From positions 62,001 through 126,000 of the forward strand of contig CAZYDH010000001.1 in the NCBI GenBank assembly GCA_964645915.1: a stretch of DNA of 64,000 nucleotides, read 5' to 3'. This document shows positions 36,609-45,265 of the stretch, piece after piece (the stretch's first letter is position 1; every line of letters starts with the position of its first letter). Below the pieces are notes generated by a model, which did not search any database, had not been told where the DNA came from, and saw only the letters and a program-made list of their open reading frames with translations. The stretch comes from JACNKV01 sp964645915 (lineage in GTDB: Bacteria; Fidelibacterota; Marinisomatia; Marinisomatales; JACNKV01). The translations under genes and the position numbers were made by a program.

Positions 36609-36637
36609 AAAAAGGGGTCTTGCGAGACCCCTTTTTT
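36609..36637. terminator. Bidirectional rho-independent terminator
   Basis: A perfect 12-bp stem (AAAAAGGGGTCT/AGACCCCTTTTT) with loop TGCG, A-tract on the left and T-tract on the right. It serves the plus-strand TonB/T9SS operon and the convergent minus-strand M23 gene. It closely resembles the terminator at 20788. Confidence 0.9.
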
Positions 36638-36646
36638 ATAACAATA

Positions 36647-37699
36647 TTATTTTATATAAATTTTATTAAGCAAATCGAAAAGTTGAGAGGACTCAACACC
36701 TTGTCCTAAATAATATTCTCCGGATTCATTTTGTACAATGATTTCAATATGAAGATGTGACCCTTTTTTGTTTCCGTTTATTGCACCAACCATTCCTGAA
36801 TTGCCAACCTTTCCAAAAACCTCTCCCTTTGTAATTTCATATCCAGGGATAATATGCGGTAAAATTTCGGAAAGATGAGCATAAATTGAAATCGTTCGAT
36901 ATCCTCGAACAATCTCAAATCCGTGATCAATGATAACAGCCCGCCCAAGAAAGATGTGATTAAACAGATCAGAGGGTGTATGTCCTGTTCGCTCCGAATG
37001 GTCTATCCCTTTCTCCAAGAAAGAAGAAGATATCTCTTTATAATACAGATCAGAACGAACAATCATACCATTTGCAACAGCTCGAACAGGCGTTCCCCAA
37101 TTTGCTTGAAAGTCAATACCTCGATGGATACCGTTTCGGTAATTTCGAGGTGAATTTGGCAAAAAGAGAGGATTCTCAGGCACCGATATCGAATCACATG
37201 GTAAATGAAACTGAGCATCATTAAAGTCATTCACAGAAGGAAACTTATCATTGTGAGGAAAGGAAGGTTCAATAGGAAATGCAATATTCTTCTTATGTGC
37301 TTTTAACGCATTAGATATCGACCTGTTTATAGAATCATATTTAATGATGTAGTCCAGTGTAATGTTATAATGATTGATCGAAACATTAGTTAGTTCAAAC
37401 CAATCAGTATATTTTGATATAAGCTCGGTTTTTATAAAATGCCTGAGAGAAGAATCTTTGATATCCGAAAGAAGGGGATCGATTAACTTTTGGACAGGTT
37501 CATAGAAAAGACTATCTTGATTAAACGATTCTCGGAAATATTTTTCACCACCTGTAAAAGTTAGATGTAGAGAATCTTGTCCAAATACATGTGTGATAGT
37601 CCTTGGAGAAGTGTCTTCATGTGATATTGGTGGAGATGAAGAACAGCCTATCAGAATAAATAGAAATATCCCTATAGAAAGAGAGCGAAATAGAATCAC
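36647..37699 (-). CDS. M23 family metallopeptidase lipoprotein
   Basis: A 350-residue lipoprotein (lipobox LIGC, Cys19) with a C-terminal M23/LytM peptidase domain from about residue 185. The zinc-site motifs are intact: HRGID (His192, Asp196) and HLHIEI (His315, His317), with AVANGMIVRSD and the YAHLSEI strand between them. M23 enzymes cut peptide cross-links of peptidoglycan, so this is probably a periplasmic, membrane-anchored cell-wall hydrolase. Residues 40-185 are an unrecognised helical region that could regulate it. Last gene of the long minus-strand run, 3 nt after the dehydroquinase-like gene. Confidence 0.9.
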   Translation of the reverse strand: MILFRSLSIGIFLFILIGCSSSPPISHEDTSPRTITHVFGQDSLHLTFTGGEKYFRESFNQDSLFYEPVQKLIDPLLSDIKDSSLRHFIKTELISKYTDWFELTNVSINHYNITLDYIIKYDSINRSISNALKAHKKNIAFPIEPSFPHNDKFPSVNDFNDAQFHLPCDSISVPENPLFLPNSPRNYRNGIHRGIDFQANWGTPVRAVANGMIVRSDLYYKEISSSFLEKGIDHSERTGHTPSDLFNHIFLGRAVIIDHGFEIVRGYRTISIYAHLSEILPHIIPGYEITKGEVFGKVGNSGMVGAINGNKKGSHLHIEIIVQNESGEYYLGQGVESSQLFDLLNKIYIK

Positions 37700-37702
37700 G
37701 GG

Positions 37703-38146
37703 TTATTCCTTTGTGTTTTTTACTCGGTTGACCAAAAGGTCAATTCCTTTTAAAAAGGTTTCATCGGGTTGCCCGGAGACAACGCCGGAGCTGATAGATG
37801 ATAAAATAGAATCTTCAGCAGAGGTCCCCATATAAAAGTCGTCATTGAAGTAAATTTCCACAAAAGGAGTTTCGATGAGTTCTAAAACCTCTTTTAAAAC
37901 AAATTCATATCGTGCCCATGCCATAGGAGCAATTAAAATACCGTTTGCCCAATTACGGTTTCTTTGAAGGAGCGAAAGCATTCTTTCCAACTTGTGTGTC
38001 TGATAAATCTTTAACTCTATATCTTTATCACGGACGTGACGGCGAATAGCACGATTGACTTTATCTAGAGTTAACCGGTGACCGCTTTTTAATGATTTTA
38101 CACCTAAGAGATTTAAGTTGGGTCCTTGGAGGATTAATATATTCAT
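37703..38146 (-). CDS. Degenerate type II 3-dehydroquinase (AroQ) homologue
   Basis: A 147-residue protein of AroQ length that begins with the family signature ILILQGPNLNLLG. Type II dehydroquinase (shikimate pathway) needs a Tyr and Arg in the lid (RExxxYG), Asn and His in NxGxxTHTS, and His in EVHxSN. Here the lid reads GVKSLKSGHRLTL with no Tyr, the second motif is APMAWARYE, and the third is EIYFNDDF. So the fold appears kept but every catalytic residue is gone, and it should not be annotated as aroQ. It sits 3 nt upstream of the M23 gene and 11 nt after a membrane-protein gene. Function unknown. Confidence 0.7.
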   Translation of the reverse strand: MNILILQGPNLNLLGVKSLKSGHRLTLDKVNRAIRRHVRDKDIELKIYQTHKLERMLSLLQRNRNWANGILIAPMAWARYEFVLKEVLELIETPFVEIYFNDDFYMGTSAEDSILSSISSGVVSGQPDETFLKGIDLLVNRVKNTKE

Positions 38147-38157
38147 GATTTAAACTT

Positions 38158-38535
38158 TCATCTTAAGGGCAATAAATGACCCAATATATAGCCGACGATG
38201 ATCCCTGTTAAAACTGCAACGGTTAGAATTCTAGAACTTGTTACCGACTTTGTATATCCTTTTTTGATAGCCACAACAGATATAAAATACCCAAGGCCAT
38301 TCACAAGCCAGAAAAAGGGGATCGTAAACAATTTTACAATAAATGGACCTACCCAAGGGATCAAGGCAATTAATGCACCTAACCCAGAAAACACCTGAGT
38401 AAATAAACCAAGAGTTAACGTAAGGAAAACAACGATCTTTTCGTCTATTCCAAGGCGGAGAGCCATAACGATCACCGCCAAAACAATTCCCCAAATAAAG
38501 AAATGATGTTTATGTTCTTTCCAGATTTTATTCAT
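38158..38535 (-). CDS. Small polytopic membrane protein, unknown family
   Basis: A 125-residue protein with a short charged N-terminus (NKIWKEHKHH) and three to four hydrophobic segments (about residues 12-30, 34-58, 62-90 and 102-120), no signal peptide and no recognisable motif. The end of the preceding DUF3108-like gene overlaps its start by 4 nt, so the two are translationally coupled and probably functionally linked. I can say nothing firm about what it does. Confidence 0.75.
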   Translation of the reverse strand: MNKIWKEHKHHFFIWGIVLAVIVMALRLGIDEKIVVFLTLTLGLFTQVFSGLGALIALIPWVGPFIVKLFTIPFFWLVNGLGYFISVVAIKKGYTKSVTSSRILTVAVLTGIIVGYILGHLLPLR

Positions 38536-39242
38536 GGATTCTTTCTTATGAATATTGGAATATTAGACAGAGCTAAAGACGCTTGAATGATTTCATCGTT
38601 TTTATGATCAACCCATATCTGTCGTATACCATTTTGATGGGTAATATTACGACTGAAGTAGTCCGTTTGGTCAAGTACTTTTATGTTTTTAGTTTCATAG
38701 GGAAGGAGATCAAGTCTATAATGAACACACTCAACAGAATCTTGGTTAATATTTAACAAGGTTGATCCGGCTGATAAAAATCTGGAACGATAAGATCCCC
38801 CTTCATGTTCTGTGTAAAACCATTTTGTGTCTATACTGTCAGCGGGCACTGTTTTTACACGCGCAAGTAAGGAAAATATATTATGATGTAAGTCTTTGCG
38901 AGACACAACACCTAACTTTCGATATTCAAAAGTTTGATTATCATCATTCCATTGACAGATTAATTTCTGCTGAAAAGATCCCTGATGTATAGATTTTTTA
39001 TACGAAACACATTGATATGATGTTGTGTCGAATGTAGTTACATATTCATTATTGAAGGGAAGAAATAAATCTAAAAGACCAGAAGAATTGGCAGAAACGA
39101 TAATTGAATCCATTGTTGGCATGGATATTTGCACGTTGCCGATTGGAAAATCCCAAACAGAGATAGTATATGTTTGGGATGTTGCTGAAGAAGGACTCAA
39201 CAAGATAATAAACAAAGACAAAAACAACGAACGAAACTTCAT
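38532..39242 (-). CDS. Exported DUF3108-like protein
   Basis: A 236-residue protein with a signal peptide (about 1-22, ending ATSQ) and a beta-rich body. It resembles the DUF3108 family of periplasmic proteins in its opening strands (YTISVWDFPIGNVQISM) and in its closing pattern, where a strand with RQIWVDHKNDEIIQASL is followed by a short end. No catalytic motif is visible. It overlaps the downstream membrane-protein gene by 4 nt and follows mgtE by about 50 nt. DUF3108 proteins are of unknown function, sometimes near envelope or cell-wall genes. Confidence 0.65.
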   Translation of the reverse strand: MKFRSLFLSLFIILLSPSSATSQTYTISVWDFPIGNVQISMPTMDSIIVSANSSGLLDLFLPFNNEYVTTFDTTSYQCVSYKKSIHQGSFQQKLICQWNDDNQTFEYRKLGVVSRKDLHHNIFSLLARVKTVPADSIDTKWFYTEHEGGSYRSRFLSAGSTLLNINQDSVECVHYRLDLLPYETKNIKVLDQTDYFSRNITHQNGIRQIWVDHKNDEIIQASLALSNIPIFIRKNP

Positions 39243-39294
39243 GATATTCGAAAAGAAATAATAGTTAGACTAAAATTCAGCCCAAACCTAACGT

Positions 39295-40665
39295 TTAGAT
39301 CGAAAGAATGGATGTTGCAATAAGAAAATAACATGCAACTCCAAGAATGTCTATACTTGTAGTAACAAAAGGTCCAGTTGCAATTGCCGGATCAATATCC
39401 ATTTTACGGAGCAGTAATGGCACTAACGTTCCAATAAATGTTGCGATTAACATTGATAAACAAATACTAAGCCCGACGACTAATCCCAATAGGGGTGGAG
39501 CGTCAATAAACTTAAACATTGCAAAAAATCCGAGGAGCAATCCATACAATCCTCCCAAAATCAATCCGACACTTGTTTCTTTTAGGATTAACTTGAAATC
39601 ATCTCCAACATTAACACGACCGGTTGCCAAGCCTCGAACAATAATGGTGGAGCTTTGTGTCCCGATGTTACCTCCCATACCAATAATAACAGGGATAAAC
39701 GCTGTCAACGCCATCACGACTTCTAATACATGCTCAAATGCACCAATGATAGATGCGGCGACGATTCCCCCGATCCAGCTTGCGAACAACCAAGGTAAGC
39801 GTGATCGTGCGTTTTCCCATGAGGATTTCAATAAGATCTCCCGATCTTTACCGGCTCCGGCCATTTGTAAAAAGTCTTCAGTTGCTTCTTCTCGGATAAC
39901 ATCTACGATATCGTCAACAGTTACAATCCCTAAAATTGTGTTTTCTGAATCAACAACGGGAAGAGCTAAATAATTATATAAAGATACAATACGTGCGACC
40001 TCTTCTTGGTCTGTTTCCGGTCGAACTGAATGTACATGTTTTGCCATGATATCTTTTAACAAAACTTCAGGGGGCGTTGTGACGAGGTCTCTTAAGGAGA
40101 TCACCCCAGAAAGACATCCATCATCATCCGTGATATACAGATAAAATACCATCTCAGCATCGTCTTGATATTGAAGAGAGTGAATGGCCTCTTCAGCGGT
40201 GGTTTCTTCATGCAAAGTGAACACATCAGTTGACATGATACTTCCGGCACTGTCTTCAGGATACCCAAGTATTTCCTCAACCTCTTCTTGCTCTTCTTCC
40301 TTCATTAGGTCTAGAATAGATTGAGCTTGTTCTTCAGGCAATAGATTTAAGATATTTGCTTGATCATTTGATCCTAACTTCTGAAAAATACTAACAACTC
40401 GAGTTGGATCTTCATATTGAAATAGGTTTAACAAAATGGATTCATCCAACTCTGTGATAACCTCAGCGGTATGCTCATCTTCGACCATGTATGAGAACAA
40501 AGTTATTTGTTCGCTATCAGTAAAATATCGGAATAGAACCGCTAAATCGGCAGGGTGCGTTTTTTGGATTAACTTAATTAAGTTAGCTTTAGCGTGTCGA
40601 CGAAGCAGTCTTCTAAAAGTATCCCGCAAAACAGTAATTTCATGTACGAACATTTCTTTTTTCAT
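39295..40665 (-). CDS. mgtE: MgtE-family magnesium transporter
   Basis: A 456-residue Mg2+ channel/transporter of normal length. The order is an N-terminal superhelical MgtE_N domain (about residues 20-130), two CBS domains (about 135-255; AGSIMSTDVFTLHEE and LKDIMAKHVHSVRPE begin each), a plug helix, then five membrane helices (about 285-456). The pore signature DPAIATGPFVTTSIDILG is intact near residue 425. The CBS/N domains sense cytosolic Mg2+ and close the pore when it is high. Its start overlaps the stop of the CPBP protease gene by 4 nt. Confidence 0.96.
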   Translation of the reverse strand: MKKEMFVHEITVLRDTFRRLLRRHAKANLIKLIQKTHPADLAVLFRYFTDSEQITLFSYMVEDEHTAEVITELDESILLNLFQYEDPTRVVSIFQKLGSNDQANILNLLPEEQAQSILDLMKEEEQEEVEEILGYPEDSAGSIMSTDVFTLHEETTAEEAIHSLQYQDDAEMVFYLYITDDDGCLSGVISLRDLVTTPPEVLLKDIMAKHVHSVRPETDQEEVARIVSLYNYLALPVVDSENTILGIVTVDDIVDVIREEATEDFLQMAGAGKDREILLKSSWENARSRLPWLFASWIGGIVAASIIGAFEHVLEVVMALTAFIPVIIGMGGNIGTQSSTIIVRGLATGRVNVGDDFKLILKETSVGLILGGLYGLLLGFFAMFKFIDAPPLLGLVVGLSICLSMLIATFIGTLVPLLLRKMDIDPAIATGPFVTTSIDILGVACYFLIATSILSI

Positions 40666-41459
40666 GGTTGAATCTCCAATGAGTTATGAAGCCATTTGAA
40701 ACCAAAATAAACAAAGATAATAGCAAAAACAAGTAAAATAGGGTGGACATGTCCCTGCAAAGTATAAATTGAATCAAGGCCTTCAATATTTACCAGTAAA
40801 ATAGCAAATCCATTATTTAAACCGTGTAAAATAAAACTGGAAATAATTGATCCGGTTTTCCAGGCAAGATATCCCAACATTATACCCAGAATATAGATTT
40901 GAATAATCCAAAAAGGGTTCATGTGAATAAAAGCAAAGAACAAGCTGGTTATTAAAACAGCTCGTGTAATATCTTTCCAATGTTCTTCTAAAAACTGTTG
41001 TAAGAATCCTCGGAAGAGGAGTTCTTCACCAAGCGGAGCAATAATAACAATTGAAGAAATAATCAGAAATGCGCTTCCAAAGGATTCCAGTTTCAATAAT
41101 TTTCCGACGTCTTCAAACACATCCGGTATTGTAAAAAAGGTATTCATAAGCCTATCCATTTCATCTGCGAGGAGAATTACTCCAATTGAAAAGATGATAA
41201 CAGAAAGTGCAGTGTGGAGAGAAATTTTATGAATACGAAATCGGTATAAAAGTCGTTCTTTTCGATGTAATAACAGAATTAATACAGGAAGAGCGATCAA
41301 TCCTTGTCCGATGAACAGGGACAGATGAGTATAAAGAATGTTTTGATCAGGATGGTATTTCAGACCAAAACCAAGAACAGCACCGCCCACCGCAAAAGCA
41401 AATAGCACGGATGCAAATACAATTCCCAGTACAAGAGAAACTGTAAGGGTCCGGTTCAT
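40662..41459 (-). CDS. CPBP family intramembrane glutamic endopeptidase
   Basis: A 265-residue membrane protein of the CAAX protease/bacteriocin-processing (Abi/CPBP) family, with about seven or eight helices. The three active-site motifs are intact: EELLFR (Glu145, Glu146, Arg150), FAFIHM (His179) and HGLNN (His212, Asn215/216). Homologues process prenylated proteins or bacteriocins, or mature membrane proteins; no substrate is suggested here. It overlaps mgtE by 4 nt and lies about 35 nt after the RNA methyltransferase gene. Confidence 0.92.
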   Translation of the reverse strand: MNRTLTVSLVLGIVFASVLFAFAVGGAVLGFGLKYHPDQNILYTHLSLFIGQGLIALPVLILLLHRKERLLYRFRIHKISLHTALSVIIFSIGVILLADEMDRLMNTFFTIPDVFEDVGKLLKLESFGSAFLIISSIVIIAPLGEELLFRGFLQQFLEEHWKDITRAVLITSLFFAFIHMNPFWIIQIYILGIMLGYLAWKTGSIISSFILHGLNNGFAILLVNIEGLDSIYTLQGHVHPILLVFAIIFVYFGFKWLHNSLEIQP

Positions 41460-41493
41460 GGGGGTCTGTGTCCTTGTAATTCATGCACGAAAG

Positions 41494-42258
41494 TTAAGAA
41501 TTTTGAGTGGTTAGTTCATACAACAGAATCGTTCCGGCAATTGCAGCATTTAATGATTCACCATCCCCGATTTTTGGTATAGAAATAGAATAGTCTAATA
41601 ATTGTTCAGCTTCATCAGAAATTCCATGTGCTTCATTGCCAATAACCAACCCCCAAGGTTTGTCTATTTTTGGTCGTTCTGAAAGTGGAGTTCCATTCGC
41701 ATTACCGCCAACTAGAATATGACTTTGTTTTAAATTTAACAAATGAATCGTATGATAAATTGACAATGAAAAATGTGCTCCCATCCCGGCTCGTACTACT
41801 TTAGGATTGAAAGGATCCACACATTTTTCAGAAAGAATGATATGATTTATTCCAAACCATGCTGCCGTTCGGAACAGGGTTCCTAAATTCCCCGGATCTT
41901 GTATCCGGTCTAAATATAAAAAGTTTGAATTAGAAATAGTGGTAATGTCACTTGATTGAGGATAATAACAAATCGCAACGACTCCTGAAGGGTGAACCGT
42001 ATTCGTGATTGATGTCAGATCCGCAAGAGAAATAACCCCAATTGAAAGACCGTTTTCGTTAAGAGAACGAATAAAAGAAGAATAAGTTGAATCATTCATA
42101 AACTCCTCAGTGATGAGAACTTTTTTTATGATTTGAGGATTTGAATCAACCGCAGTAGAAACTAATCGCAACCCTTCAATAAGATATTCACCATAATGTT
42201 GTCTATATTTTTTGATTTGAAGAGAACGAATTTGTTTTATTTCTTTCTGGGTTAACAT
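41494..42258 (-). CDS. TrmH/SpoU-family RNA 2'-O-methyltransferase
   Basis: A 254-residue cytosolic enzyme with an N-terminal L30e-like substrate-binding domain (about residues 1-95) and a C-terminal SPOUT knot domain. The three SpoU motifs are visible: DPGNLGTLFRTAAWFG, GLVIGNEAHGIS and ISIPKIGDGESLNAAIAG. It methylates ribose 2'-OH in rRNA or tRNA with S-adenosylmethionine. The domain arrangement is closest to the RlmB/TsnR-like group; the target base cannot be named. It lies 12 nt after the amidohydrolase gene. Confidence 0.93.
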   Translation of the reverse strand: MLTQKEIKQIRSLQIKKYRQHYGEYLIEGLRLVSTAVDSNPQIIKKVLITEEFMNDSTYSSFIRSLNENGLSIGVISLADLTSITNTVHPSGVVAICYYPQSSDITTISNSNFLYLDRIQDPGNLGTLFRTAAWFGINHIILSEKCVDPFNPKVVRAGMGAHFSLSIYHTIHLLNLKQSHILVGGNANGTPLSERPKIDKPWGLVIGNEAHGISDEAEQLLDYSISIPKIGDGESLNAAIAGTILLYELTTQNS

Positions 42259-42270
42259 AGTATCATAAAT

Positions 42271-43833
42271 CTAACAAGAAAAAACAATCTTTCCGTTAAG
42301 TATTGTATACAAAACGTTTGATGTTAATATTTCTTTATGTGTGACGGATTCTATCGGACGATCTAGCACAGTAAAATCAGCAAAATAACCCGGGAGCAAC
42401 GTTCCTTTAATATTTTCTTCAAATGAAGCATATGCTCCCCAGGATGTCATCATTTTAATAGCGTCGTGTATCGAGATTTTTTCAGAGGATTGCCACCCAT
42501 TTTTTGGATTTCCCGATTTGTCTTGGCGTGTAACAGCTGCATAAATCCCCTCCAAAGGTGATGGATATTCAATAGGAGCATCGGAACCTCCCGGAATAAT
42601 CGAACCCGCATTTAGCAGGGATTTCCACGGATACGCCCTGCTTAATCTATGAGGACCTAATCGTGTTTCAACCCATGACATATCCGCGGTGCAATGAGTA
42701 GGTTGCATGGATGGGAGCACACCTAATTGAGCAAATCGCATCAGGTCACTTTTATGAATGATTTGAGCATGTTCGATACGATTTCTTAATTCTTTTTTCC
42801 CATGATGTTCAAATAGATTAAGCGCAACATGGTTTGCACGGTCTCCGATACAATGAACACAAACTTGAAATCCAGCAGCATTGGCTTGTTGAATTTTTTC
42901 ACCAATAGTATTAGGACTTTCTAGTAGAAGCCCAAAATTGTTTGGATCATCTACATAAGGTTCAATCATTGCAGCGCCTTTTGACCCCAATGCACCATCC
43001 ATATATAACTTGACCGCTCGTATTTTAAGAAATGGATCATCGAGTTCAGGACCATTTGAAAAAAAGTAGCCGGTATCTTCGGGGTCATCATTTAACATTG
43101 TATATACACGAACAGAAAGATCGTTTTGATTCTTTAAATCTTTTAATAAATGAATAGTCTCTAAATCTGTGCCCGCATCATGAAGGCTTGTAATTCCAAG
43201 GCTGTTTAATGTTGAGATACTATTATTTATATATCGTTTTTTTTCATCTTTTGTAGAAGATGGAATATGCTTTGAGACCAAATCCATTGCTTTATCAATA
43301 AGAATGCCGGTGGGTGTACCGTCAGCATTACGTATGATTTTTCCTCCAACCGGACCTATGGTTTTTTTGGTAATTCTAGAGATTTCCAGGGCTTTTGAAT
43401 TTACCCAGGCGGCATGCCCGTCTACTCTGCGAAGAATAACCGGAATATCTTTAGCGACGGAGTCCAACATTTCTTTAGTTGGAAATTCAGGAATGACCCA
43501 TGTGTTTTGATCCCAACCACGACCAATAAGCCAAGAATGTCTATTTTTGTTTTTTACAGCATCTGATATATGTAACAGAATATCATCAATGGAGTTCATT
43601 CCTTTTAAATTTAATACTTCTAACGACCATCCAAATCCGGTTAAATGTAAATGAGAATCTATAAATCCGGGATAAAGGTAGTTACCGCCCAGATCAATTT
43701 CCTCAACACCTTTTTGTTGTATATTTAATCCGATTTTTTCAATGAGACCGTTGTTGCAAAGAATGGAGTTTGCATTCGGGTGCTGATAAACCGAACAATT
43801 TGTGAATAGTATATTTTTATTACTGCTTAACAT
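42271..43833 (-). CDS. YtcJ-like metal-dependent amidohydrolase
   Basis: A 520-residue TIM-barrel amidohydrolase of the YtcJ (amidohydrolase 3) family. Metal ligands include HLH (His61, His63) in GFIDSHLHLTGFG; HCIGDRAN, RIEHAQII and GSDAPIEYPSP supply the later His and Asp residues. The C-terminal small beta domain ends with FADFTVLDRPI. Family members hydrolyse cyclic amides or formyl/acyl-amine substrates; the true substrate is unknown. No signal peptide. It sits between the MotB-like and methyltransferase genes, with no obvious functional tie to either. Confidence 0.9.
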   Translation of the reverse strand: MLSSNKNILFTNCSVYQHPNANSILCNNGLIEKIGLNIQQKGVEEIDLGGNYLYPGFIDSHLHLTGFGWSLEVLNLKGMNSIDDILLHISDAVKNKNRHSWLIGRGWDQNTWVIPEFPTKEMLDSVAKDIPVILRRVDGHAAWVNSKALEISRITKKTIGPVGGKIIRNADGTPTGILIDKAMDLVSKHIPSSTKDEKKRYINNSISTLNSLGITSLHDAGTDLETIHLLKDLKNQNDLSVRVYTMLNDDPEDTGYFFSNGPELDDPFLKIRAVKLYMDGALGSKGAAMIEPYVDDPNNFGLLLESPNTIGEKIQQANAAGFQVCVHCIGDRANHVALNLFEHHGKKELRNRIEHAQIIHKSDLMRFAQLGVLPSMQPTHCTADMSWVETRLGPHRLSRAYPWKSLLNAGSIIPGGSDAPIEYPSPLEGIYAAVTRQDKSGNPKNGWQSSEKISIHDAIKMMTSWGAYASFEENIKGTLLPGYFADFTVLDRPIESVTHKEILTSNVLYTILNGKIVFSC

Positions 43834-43866
43834 TGGTTAAGAAGATTAACAGTTGTTTTGAATAAA

Positions 43867-44565
43867 CTATAAGTTTCTTTTTTCTACAAGTGAAGCATTT
43901 ATAAATATTTCAACCCTTCTATTAATTTCACGCCCCTCTTCGCTTGTATTATTTGTAACCGGGCGGAATTCTCCGAATCCTGCAATAGCGAATTGTGACT
44001 CAGGAAGGTTGCTCTTTTGAAAAAGAATCCGCATAATCGACTGTGCTCTCGCTGCGCTTAATTCCCAATTATTCCTGTAATCAGATCCTTCAATCAATGG
44101 AATATTATCAGTGTGCCCCTCTATTCTAATTTCTACGTTCCAATCCAATCCCATTCTATCATAATCTTTTAACCACTTTTCATAAGCAGAGACTTTTTGT
44201 AAATGAAAAATAGTTAAGTTGGAAATTGCTTTTGAAATGACCTCTAATTGAGATTGGAAAAGAGGAAGAGGCTCTGCTTTTCCCAAGTCAAACATATTAG
44301 GATTATTTAATGTTAAACGAATACCTTTTGTGTCCTGTGAAATATGGAAAGAATCAATATCAAATTGTGAGATTACATCCGTTAGTTCATGTGAGCTTTC
44401 ATCTAAGCACTTGTAAACCCAGTTATGTACTTTTGAGATATCCCCGGATCGTGTTATTAATGTCATAATAAAAAAACAGATAAGGAGAGTGGCAACATCC
44501 CCGTAAGAAAGAAGCCAGGCTCCGCGGGCGCGCTCAGAAAGCGATCGTTTAGTTGTTATTGCCAT
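43867..44565 (-). CDS. MotB-like stator protein with the proton-binding Asp
   Basis: A 232-residue membrane-anchored protein. A single helix (about residues 17-38) carries WLLSYGDVATLLICFF, which matches the MotB pore helix and keeps the essential proton/sodium-binding acid (Asp23). After a linker, residues 120-225 form an OmpA/MotB peptidoglycan-binding domain with EGHTDNIPL, NNWELSAARAQSIM and a final NRRVEIFI. MotB dimers plug into a MotA pentamer and anchor it to the cell wall. It overlaps the second MotB-like gene by 17 nt. No flagellar gene is in the window, so the driven machine is unknown. Confidence 0.88.
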   Translation of the reverse strand: MAITTKRSLSERARGAWLLSYGDVATLLICFFIMTLITRSGDISKVHNWVYKCLDESSHELTDVISQFDIDSFHISQDTKGIRLTLNNPNMFDLGKAEPLPLFQSQLEVISKAISNLTIFHLQKVSAYEKWLKDYDRMGLDWNVEIRIEGHTDNIPLIEGSDYRNNWELSAARAQSIMRILFQKSNLPESQFAIAGFGEFRPVTNNTSEEGREINRRVEIFINASLVEKRNL

Positions 44566-45265
44566 TTAATGAAACCATTTGTGCATTAATATAGATCTCT
44601 ACGCGACGATTTTCTTCAAGGTTATCTTGATCGCGCAATGGATGAAAAGGACCATACCCGGCAATTGAAAATAGGTGATATGGTAGCTGTAGTTTCTCTT
44701 GTAACAACGCCATTACATTGCCTGCGCGCGCAATGCTTAATTCCCAATTATCTTTAAATCGCGTGTTGTTAATTGTTCTGCGATCTGTATGCCCTTCAAT
44801 GACAATATCCACTCTAATATCTTTGTTGATACTGTTTAGATATTGAATTTCTTGAGAATATCGAGAAGGTATTTGTTCTAACCTCAGCGTGTGAATAACT
44901 TCTACAACAGAATTGATATAAGGCTCAAAGTCAGTTTTAATAATATCATCCCCAGAGTCAAACATGGAAACATTTTTGGAATTAATCGAGGCATCTACAA
45001 TTGTAGAGGGAATAAGAAGCTTGACACCTTTTGTTCCCGTGTTTTCAACATGAAGCCAGTTTAGTTCTTTTTGGTGTTTTTCATACAGAACACGTATATA
45101 TATATTATTTTTTAATAGATCAGCAACGCGAAATTTAGATTCTACAGCTTCTTCAGCTTTAAAAACGAAAAAGATGAAAAAAGCCAACAGAGCTGTAATC
45201 AGCGAAGCGTAAGTTAGCATCCACCGATGGTTTTTAGATGATCCGCTAGACTTGTTTTTTATCAT
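44549..45265 (-). CDS. MotB-like protein lacking the proton-binding Asp
   Basis: A 238-residue paralogue of the neighbouring MotB. The pore helix reads WMLTYASLITALLAFF; the position of the essential Asp is Ser21 (codon TCG, so no single-base reading error yields Asp). The OmpA/MotB domain is otherwise intact: EGHTDRRTI, DNWELSIARAGNVM, AGYGPFHPL and NRRVEIYI. It is coupled to motA by a 4-nt overlap and to the Asp-containing MotB by 17 nt, so the three are made together. The likely role is the second, non-conducting partner in a MotB heterodimer, or a regulatory subunit. Confidence 0.85.
   Translation of the reverse strand: MIKNKSSGSSKNHRWMLTYASLITALLAFFIFFVFKAEEAVESKFRVADLLKNNIYIRVLYEKHQKELNWLHVENTGTKGVKLLIPSTIVDASINSKNVSMFDSGDDIIKTDFEPYINSVVEVIHTLRLEQIPSRYSQEIQYLNSINKDIRVDIVIEGHTDRRTINNTRFKDNWELSIARAGNVMALLQEKLQLPYHLFSIAGYGPFHPLRDQDNLEENRRVEIYINAQMVSLNGNNN

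Noticed and set aside
37703..38146. Functional 3-dehydroquinate dehydratase
   Set aside because: The catalytic Tyr, Arg, Asn and His positions are all substituted; only the fold signature at the N-terminus is kept.
39347..39973. 208-codon open frame on the plus strand
   Set aside because: It lies entirely antisense to mgtE, whose protein has clear family motifs; long antisense frames of this kind are common here and show no motif of their own.
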